Below are positions 56,081 to 64,000 of a stretch of 64,000 nucleotides of DNA, piece after piece; the stretch's first letter is position 1, and each line of letters begins with the position of its first letter. A model generated the notes under the pieces. It was not told where the DNA came from, made no database searches, and worked only from the letters and a program-made list of their open reading frames with translations. The stretch spans positions 496,001 through 560,000 of the forward strand of contig CAJNAR010000158.1 of NCBI GenBank assembly GCA_905220665.1. Direction: 5' to 3'. This stretch comes from Albugo candida (lineage: Eukaryota; Oomycota; Peronosporomycetes; Albuginales; Albuginaceae). Both the position numbers and the translations under genes were made by a program.

Positions 56081-57159
56081 TCAGTTAGGATGCATTCTCA
56101 GTACACAGTCAAACACTCCAACCTCAGGACTATTCATTGCTTCAGCCTTTTGACGCAAATTGATCCATTGCCGTCGTCCCAAAGTACATTTTTGCATTGT
56201 TTCTTGAAGTCGAAAACACGGGAATAATAACAGCGGAAGTCGAGTGTTTAACGCTTTAAACTCTTTGTAATCGAGGATTCCATCATTGCTAAAGCGCTTG
56301 TAAAGCAGAGTGCTCGATTCTTCACAGAGTGAGATAAAACGTACCGATCAAATACACTAAAAACGTTTTTCATGTTGCCCGGGAAAAGTGAGCCATTGGG
56401 ATTGACCAAAGCAGTTAGAGGCTGACACTCTCTGCATCGAATAAAACCTGATCGTTCAGTATCAAATATATTGAAAGCGACTGCATCATTTTGTTGAGAA
56501 ACGAGAAAACAACTCCAATCATTCGCTTACACTGTAACATTTCTTCGCGACTAAATGTGCAAAAAAGTATCATCGCGTGCACAAATTCTTCCAAATCGAT
56601 CTGAAGAGCTCATAAGCGTTATGACAAATCACAGAAAGAGAACGAACGAACCGTTCCGTCATTATTCATTTCAATCATTTCAAATAAGCGCTCCGAGAAA
56701 ACTGTCTTTGGTTCTTGCAAAAAGTCATAAAATTCCCAGTAATCGATCGAACCGCTTCCGCTGTTATTCTCAGTGTAAGCTTTCAGTATGTAATGCAGCA
56801 AACAATCGAAAACGCACTCAAAATCGATTTTGTCAAAACACTTTTTCAGCTTTTTGAGTTCCCGCTGGCTCACTGAATAGAGACTTTATATTCCCACAAT
56901 ACAAATCGTAATTCGTAGGAATACCTCGCATCCGCATGGCAATTGAAGCAGTTTGTGTGCGAGACAGAACGATATTTGGATCATTTTTGGTGTATAATGG
57001 CGTGCTATCAATTTTCTTGAATGATTTTGGTCTTAAAAATGGCATAATATTTTTCTTTCCCGCTACAGAAATCCTTGGAAGCGTGGTAGTAGAGTCTTTA
57101 CGCGAAGGCGTATACATATTTCTTCGAGTCAGACCGCTCGGTACATGAGAGAAAGCCAT
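56081..57159 (-). CDS. Four-EF-hand calcium-binding protein
   Basis: Six exons on the minus strand (56925-57159, 56818-56872, 56652-56760, 56531-56600, 56345-56480, 56081-56288) with introns of 50-57 nt give 270 residues. Once spliced, four EF hands appear: KIDFDGSGSIDYWEF, IEMNNDGTIDLEEF, FNIFDTERSGFIRC and FSVFDRNDGILDYKEF. The third and fourth loops are irregular (missing or shifted acidic ligands), so perhaps two bind calcium well. An N-terminal basic region of about 75 residues precedes them (MAFSHVPSGLTRRNMY), and a C-terminal helical part follows (LQETMQKCTLGRRQWINL). The partner is unknown. Without introns the region looks frameshifted, which it is not. Confidence 0.8.
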
Positions 57160-57305
57160 TTTCTTCTTTGCTGACCCGATCGTGTCTTTTTTAAACGCCT
57201 CCACGCTAGAAATAGCTGAGAACAAAAATGGATCAAAGCACTCGGATAACGATCTGTCGTCGTCCCAAATTGTCCAAAATCAAAAAACTGAGTATCACGT
57301 GGCAC

Positions 57306-59537
57306 TCAGTTGTCCAGCTTTTGTCGCTTGTAGTGATTTAAATGTAACAAACTTGAGACCACAGGGTCGATGAAAGGAATAGCAGGGAATCGAGCAAATG
57401 CATCGGCTAACAAGGACATTCACTACGACAATCAAATATTTTTATGATAACATCGTACCTGTTTCGGGGTCATACTTTTCCACATTGAATAACGGGCAAC
57501 GAGGGCAATTGGTATTCCAACAACCTTCAGCGACGCTCTGACGGAATACAATAGATCAATTTCGAACGAAATAATATCACAAATGTACATACTTCGATCT
57601 CATAGCCGCAAATCTCGCATTGTGGGACTACATTCAAATCTGTGATTGTTGTGTCGATTGCATCGTTCTCTCCATTTAACGCCGAGTATAGATTGAGTTG
57701 AGCTTGCCACTCGACCAAATTTGGTCGTTTTTTGAATCGTTCGCATCTCCGTAATACGAATCGTTTAACAAGCTCTTGGAATGCTAAATAACGTCCGGGT
57801 GTAGTGCCCATTAACGTCATTCCACGAGGTACAATAAGTCGTTCTTTTGTTTTTCCATTTTGACGGCTGCGTGGAAGAGATCGGGCAGAATTACTTTCTT
57901 TTGAGGGCTCTTCATCGACAAGTCGAAGATCTCTTTTTTTGAATGTCTTGAGTATGCGAGAACTTCCAATTTCGACTGTGCATGTTTCTCGATCTCCTTT
58001 TCTGACATACCCAAAGCTTTTGCGATTTGGTAATAGAACTTTTCGGCCAATCCAAGAGATTCCATAACTTCCTCTCGTGGTAGAACGTGGCGTTCGTTTA
58101 TTGCTTAGATTGTCATCATCTTGCGAATCTTCTACTAAACCACTGTCCTCCACTTCAGTGCGATTCTCATCTTCATCGTCATCTCCTAATCTACTTCTCT
58201 CCTCGTCATCGTCGTCTTGAGATCGATCAAGCTCATTTTCTGCTCTACTTTTGGCGTGTAATTCCTCGATGACATTGATATTCTCCAGCAGGGTCAATTC
58301 ATATGCGCGTTTTGCAGTGTTCTCATTGGAATTTTCAAGCCGTAATTGAACCCAACCATTCCCAGAGCGCAACACTCGACCTCGAGAGCCTTTAAATTTT
58401 CCAACATTTATCCGACATTTTCGATCGACCCACATTTCCGGATCCAGTGACGATAACAGACACGACTCATCTACGTCAGAGTCCTTTTCCGAAGAGTGAG
58501 CACTACAACCAGAAAGGCCTACTCAAATCACGTACCTTGTCACTGGATTCGCCGTTATCGTCATGTGTACTTTCATATCCTGCTTTTATCGAGTCTTGTT
58601 GGTGACCACACGGTCGCAAATGCCGCTTTTTAATCGCAATGATTGGATTCTTTGATTCAAGAACACGGATTTTGCAGGTTCCCGATAGCCTCTGCGGTCG
58701 TCCAATATCAAAAATAAGTCAATTACGCAAAAAAGATTCGTCACCAACCTCTAAAACGATCCCATACTTTCCATTATATTTCTTCAAATCACGTTCTCGT
58801 CGTGACAGGTTTCGAAGCTGGATTCTTACGCGAGCATCGACATCGAGCTTCTCATCTTCATCCTCAACTTCAGCATCATTTTCTGTCTCTTGCCTGCGTG
58901 CTGAGAGATCTCCATTTTCTGCTCTTTCGTCTTCCTGGCTGAGTTCATTCCATGAAAATTCTTTGCTCTGACTGGAAAACGTTTGAAACTCTGTCTGATT
59001 GTTCACCTCTATAAAAACACGTCAATACAAAGATCCCAATAGAGCGCTCCTACCTTTGTGATTCTCATACTCGGAACTCTCGTACCCGGAGAGCACTTTC
59101 AGAGCTGAAGGACGATATTTATATACTTCTCCATCGTTTATCCGTACTTTGAACCACGTATTTGGATGCTGTGGTACTTCCTCAATTGTCCCAATTTTAT
59201 GAATTGTATGAGGAACACGTTGTTCGACGTCTGAGGTTTTTATTATACGCACTAAAGTGCCTCTTTCGAGCGCATTTTGAGGCTCAGGATCTGTGCTATA
59301 CATTGTAGCGGTTCGATACCGCGATTTGGTTCCTTCTTCGTCTTTGTGAGCATCAAATCGTTCATCTTCGATTTCCATATTTTCTTCCTCTTCTTCATTT
59401 TCAGTATCCCTTTCTGTGACACCTTTTTTCTTTTTCAATTTTGAGTCACTTTTGAGCGTGTTTGAAGGTTTTCGCATCGAAGAACGTGTGTTTTGTGAGC
59501 CTTTACGACGCGGACGCGTTTCAGCAGCCGACAGCAT
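57306..59537 (-). CDS. Protein with four KOW/Tudor-like modules and a C-terminal zinc finger (unrecognised)
   Basis: Six exons (59054-59537, 58749-59008, 58536-58691, 57593-58483, 57459-57537, 57306-57406) give 656 residues with the frame kept throughout. Four small beta-barrel-like modules repeat a pattern of basic residues, Gly-x-Val and Arg-Pro/Leu endings: about 91-150 (RGTLVRI, IGTIEEV, YKYRPSALKVL), 220-276 (ARVRIQLRNL, YGIVLE, IAIKKRHLRP), 318-368 (KCRINVGKFKGSRGRVL) and 444-490 (WIGRKVLLPNRKSFGYV, FKKRDLRLV). Very acidic linkers separate them. The end holds a helix-rich block (about 530-570) and a zinc finger (C589, C592, C608, C611). The composition suggests a nuclear chromatin or transcription protein. 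I do not recognise the family. Confidence 0.7.
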
Positions 59538-59654
59538 CGCGACTGTCGGAAATGGTTAAGATATGGACGTCACGAATGTCGCTATAATGCTGTCGGTAAT
59601 GTCGAAAACACCAAGCTTAGAAGCGTCAACTCGGATTAAGTATCCGACATTTAA

Positions 59655-60669
<1,015 letters not shown>

Positions 60670-60758
60670 TTCTGTAGTGATTGTATCAAACTTAACAAAT
60701 ATGAAAACTGATATCTAACACGATATCATTAAACGCCGCCGTTCAGTTTTTTACTGTG

Positions 60759-62546
60759 ATGGATGTGATCCTTGCGATTCGCAATTATCTCGAGAAGATA
60801 ATCAATGACACGCACTTGGCTGGGATGAAGGCTCTATTGCTAGACACAGAAACGACTACGATTGTCAGTATGGTTATGTCTCAATCGCATATCCTCCAAC
60901 ACGAAGTTTTTCTGGTCGAATTACTACAGGCGACTCAATTACACGATGAAATGCTGCATCTGAAAGCCGCAGTTTTACTTCGACCAACTTTTGAAAACGT
61001 CGAACTACTGAAAAAGGAATTAAAGAATCCAAAATTCTCTCAATATCACATTTTCTTTACGAATAATTTGCCTATAGAATTCCTCGAACAAATAGCGGAA
61101 GCAGATGAAAAAGAGGCTGTCATTGAGATACAAGAACATTATGCGGATTACTTGGCAGTGAGCGATACATTATTCCATTTGAATATTAAGGAATCGCTTG
61201 CATCGAGTATGAAATATGCGAGCCCTACAACTGCTGGAATCGTGAATTCCAGTGGAGGCGCACGATCCAATGCTGTTTTTGATAGAAATGTACAGGGTTT
61301 ATTAGCTGTGTTGTTGTCACTGAAGAAAAGACCAACCATTCGATACCAAAAAGGGTCCGATAGCGCTGAGAAATTGGCACGAGAAGTTTCTGCTAAAATC
61401 CAGCTTGAGCAAAGCGGATTATTCGACTTTAGACGACCTGAAGTTCAGCCGCTATTGTATGTGTTGGATCGTCGGGATGATCCAATCACTCCTTTATTAT
61501 CACAATGGTCGTATCAGGCAATGGTACACGAACTTCTGACTTTATCGGAAAACCGCGTCGATTTGAAGAATGTTCCCGGCATACGAAAAGACATGAAAGA
61601 AGTGGTTTTGTCAGCAACTTGTGATCCATTTTTTGAGAAACAAATGTACTCAAATTTTGGCGACTTGGGAATGGCTGTCAAAAAATTAGTGGACGAGTAT
61701 CAAGCAAAGACACAGACTCATGAAAACATTCAGTCTATTGAAGATATGCAGAGATTTGTTGAGAATTATCCTGCCTTCCGATCTCAATCAGTTGCTGTAT
61801 CAAAACACGTCACTTTGATGGGGGAATTGGCTCGACTCGTGGGAACAGATAATCTGATGGATGTAAGTCAACTGGAACAAGAATTAGCATGTTCGGATGA
61901 TCATAATAATCATTTCCGAGAAGTAGTGGCCAAATTGAAACATTCACATATCAAACCACAAAACAAATTGCGACTTGCCATCCTCTATGCATTACGTTAT
62001 GAAACAAACAGCTCCGTGCAAATCAAAGTTGTAAAAGATCTACTTGCTTCTTCGGGTCTATCTCCTCGGAGCATAAAACTCATCGATTCGTTTTTGAAAT
62101 ATGGTGGAGCAAACGTCCGGTCTGGTGATCTATTCGGTGATCGGGGTCTCAAGAAATTCATGCGCGCAATGACACAAGGTCTACAGGGAGTACCAAATGT
62201 CTACGCACAGCATGTGCCTCCTTTGATACGTTGTTTGGAATCGATAGTCAAAGGCCAACTTCTCGATAATGAGTTTGGGATTGTGAATGGAAATGTGGTC
62301 CCTGGCATAAAAAAAGTTCGAGATGTGATTGTTTACATCTGTGGGGGTGTCACATTCGAAGAAGCCCATAAGGTGGCTGAATTGAATCAGAAAATTCAAA
62401 GTTCGGGTCAACGGATTATATTAGGAGGTCCGATCATACACAATTCCTCAAGCTTTATGCATGAAGTTGCTTTAGCATACGGCCATGCTGAAGATGAACT
62501 CGGCAAAACGTCTTCGTTCACGACAGTGAATATTGAATCTCTCTAA
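60759..62546 (+). CDS. VPS45: VPS45, Sec1/Munc18-type vesicle fusion protein
   Basis: VPS45 binds syntaxin-type SNAREs (Tlg2/Pep12 class) and controls fusion at the trans-Golgi and endosome. One intronless frame of 595 residues from ATG 60759 begins MDVILAIRNYLEKIIND and continues with GMKALLLDTETTTIVSMVMS, the family opening. Further landmarks: HIFFTNNLP, PLLYVLDRRDDPITPLLSQW and TYQAMVHELL-like YQAMVHELLTL, and the C-terminal IVYICGG-type DVIVYICGGVTFEEAH with RIILGGPIIHNSSSF. Slightly longer than the human protein (570). It ends 24 bp from the convergent DUF4833-like gene and follows Rab6, which acts in the same trafficking route. Confidence 0.95.
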   Translation: MDVILAIRNYLEKIINDTHLAGMKALLLDTETTTIVSMVMSQSHILQHEVFLVELLQATQLHDEMLHLKAAVLLRPTFENVELLKKELKNPKFSQYHIFFTNNLPIEFLEQIAEADEKEAVIEIQEHYADYLAVSDTLFHLNIKESLASSMKYASPTTAGIVNSSGGARSNAVFDRNVQGLLAVLLSLKKRPTIRYQKGSDSAEKLAREVSAKIQLEQSGLFDFRRPEVQPLLYVLDRRDDPITPLLSQWSYQAMVHELLTLSENRVDLKNVPGIRKDMKEVVLSATCDPFFEKQMYSNFGDLGMAVKKLVDEYQAKTQTHENIQSIEDMQRFVENYPAFRSQSVAVSKHVTLMGELARLVGTDNLMDVSQLEQELACSDDHNNHFREVVAKLKHSHIKPQNKLRLAILYALRYETNSSVQIKVVKDLLASSGLSPRSIKLIDSFLKYGGANVRSGDLFGDRGLKKFMRAMTQGLQGVPNVYAQHVPPLIRCLESIVKGQLLDNEFGIVNGNVVPGIKKVRDVIVYICGGVTFEEAHKVAELNQKIQSSGQRIILGGPIIHNSSSFMHEVALAYGHAEDELGKTSSFTTVNIESL

Positions 62547-62570
62547 CGTTACCATGTGCTGGGTTGCCTT

Positions 62571-63176
62571 TTACGATAGGATTCTCTCATATGTATCTTC
62601 TCCATTAACTAGCGAATTTCCATACATCTCCACATAGGAAACTCTTGGAATAAAAGCTCCGTGTGTGTCGGTTGCGCATACAAATACTTTTCTCAAACGT
62701 GAGCTTATTCCATTGATTTCTATCTGTACGATTGGTTCATTAGTAGTCGCATCAAAGCATAATTGTGCCTTTCGACTGGATAACGCATTCAGTGAGAGCT
62801 CATATTGTGGCTCTAAAACATCTTGGCTACCTGAGGATCCATTGATAGCCTTCTTCACAGCTTTGTGTGAGTATCCCCAAGCCAGTCGTCTCTCTATGAT
62901 TCCTGTGCCATTTGTGGACGGATTCTCTGTCCATCCAAACGAATACCATTGAATGTCTACCGGTGATTTCTTATCGTATATCTGCTTCTCACGATCCTGA
63001 AATCGTGCACTATAAATGATCAATTGCGCGTTCTTACTCCGTTCGATTATAAACAAACGATCCGCTGAAATTGGCAAATAACGAGGCCAGAATTTTGACT
63101 GCAAATGCTCCGAATTGGTAGTGGGCTGGTAATTGTGATCGGGAAATTCGTCTGTAAAATACTTTTCAGCTGCCAT
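62571..63176 (-). CDS. DUF4833-like protein
   Basis: 201 residues from ATG 63176, no introns. The segment RLFIIERSKNAQLIIYSARF and the following SPVDIQWYSFGW match what I remember of DUF4833, a domain of unknown function found in oomycetes and other protists (a short beta-rich domain with an RSKN motif). The C-terminal half (RRLAWGYSHKAVKKAING) is basic. No signal peptide or membrane span. The name rests on pattern memory, not on an alignment. Confidence 0.6.
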   Translation of the reverse strand: MAAEKYFTDEFPDHNYQPTTNSEHLQSKFWPRYLPISADRLFIIERSKNAQLIIYSARFQDREKQIYDKKSPVDIQWYSFGWTENPSTNGTGIIERRLAWGYSHKAVKKAINGSSGSQDVLEPQYELSLNALSSRKAQLCFDATTNEPIVQIEINGISSRLRKVFVCATDTHGAFIPRVSYVEMYGNSLVNGEDTYERILS

Positions 63177-64000
63177 ACGTGCTTGTGCTTTTATTTTTAT
63201 GTGATCGCCAGAGGAGAAAAAGCAGATGTTGGTTCTATACTGAAGACCATGGGCTTCTAATTGTGACAGTACAAGCTAACATTAGCATTTACACGTATTT
63301 ATAACACAACGATGCGCCTTCGTGCACCTTCCTCTTTATCTACCAGACCTCTTGCATTCGATAATGATGAGAATTCCAGTATCCATTAGTGGAACTGAAA
63401 ATGATAAATCGGATTCCCGAGAGCAAAGTCTCCGAATCAGTGCATTACAGCAGTTGGTGCAAACATGTACACTATACACCAAACATATACGGAAGGGCGC
63501 TACAGTGAGATTAGTTACACTTAAACTTGGATGGAGTTGATCTATTGCCGGCTTTTGCTTCCATCAAATTCGATTCTTTCTCAAATTTATAAAAATAGGA
63601 AAAGTGTGAGATAGTGATCATGTTGCTTCCACCGCTTCCACACATTGTCGAAATCATTGTTGCTGCAATGCGGCCGTATTGAAAACCAAAGCAGGTACCA
63701 GAGAAGGAAGATAATATATTGTTCAATCACCAAAGTCTACTTTGAAAGTGTTGTTGGAAATGGCACAATCTGGCCTTTTACAGAGTGAGCAAACTGTAGA
63801 CGCGAGAAATGACTTTAGCTTGACTAGTGATTTTGAAACTGGTGACGATGTTGTTGACTCCCATGTCTTATGACGCATTGATGGACGCGTGGATCACTAC
63901 GGATATGGAATAGTTTCGTATCAGAATGCATCAAGGATGATGATAGTATCAAGACTCGAGCACCGATTCGATAAGTACGGACGATAGCCAAATGACTCGA
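63177..64000. other. Right end of window, possible exons of an unassigned plus-strand gene
   Basis: Coding-like plus-strand pieces: about 63366-63500 (MMRIPVSISG, ISALQQLVQTCTLYTKHIRK), 63620-63680 (PLPHIVEIIVAAMRPY) and 63740-63869 (STLKVLLEMAQSGLLQSEQ). Short introns could connect them, but I could not fix the joins. No family is recognised. Confidence 0.3.

Noticed and set aside
56600..56925. Frameshift between the basic N-terminus and the EF hands
   Set aside because: Introns at 56873-56924, 56761-56817 and 56601-56651 restore the frame and complete the calcium loops.

Overview
The window reads as nuclear DNA of an oomycete, most likely a compact-genome biotroph of the Albugo (white rust) type. 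Three things point there: two secreted proteins of the AA17 copper oxygenase type, a family known from oomycetes; a flagellar (CFAP263/CCDC113-like) gene, which fits zoospore formation; and dense genes split by very short GT-AG introns (about 45-60 nt where I could place them). The genus is inference.

The left part (1 to about 31 kb) is repeat-rich and partly decayed. A CTC1-like telomere-complex gene (4289-8281, minus) has its 5' part copied as an inverted, frame-broken duplicate at 415-2903, so the two arms form a large imperfect palindrome. Then come a frame-interrupted MyTH4-FERM tail gene (10.3-12.2 kb), a hAT-derived BED-finger gene (12.4-15.0 kb) and copy 1 of a 2.4-2.8 kb duplicated unit. 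That unit holds a coiled-coil gene, a 46-bp minisatellite and the first exon of a V-ATPase subunit D gene. In copy 1 the V-ATPase gene continues as a pseudogene and is cut off by a repeat (18814-19229) that also lies, inverted, at 1-413. A secreted calcineurin-like phosphoesterase gene (19.4-21.1 kb) is intact. From 21 to 28 kb I see only coding remnants. RPB11 and an SLC45/sucrose-type transporter are divergently arranged at 28.1-30.5 kb.

The middle (31-50 kb) holds ATP-citrate lyase, copy 2 of the duplicated unit (longer only because its minisatellite has eight more units), the RFC1 clamp-loader subunit, an intronless 7-kb acetyl-CoA carboxylase and a membrane glycerol-3-phosphate acyltransferase. 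Cytosolic acetyl-CoA formation, malonyl-CoA formation and the first acylation of glycerolipid synthesis therefore lie within 19 kb. Perfect TGACGTCA octamers sit upstream of both the citrate lyase and the carboxylase, and the minisatellite repeats the related TTACGTCA.

The right part (50-63 kb) is compact and intact: a PP1-type phosphatase, two AA17-type genes on either side of the flagellar gene, a four-EF-hand protein, an unrecognised nuclear-looking protein with four KOW/Tudor-like modules, Rab6, VPS45 and a DUF4833-like protein. Many apparent frame breaks vanish once short introns are placed. The breaks reported below are those that remain.
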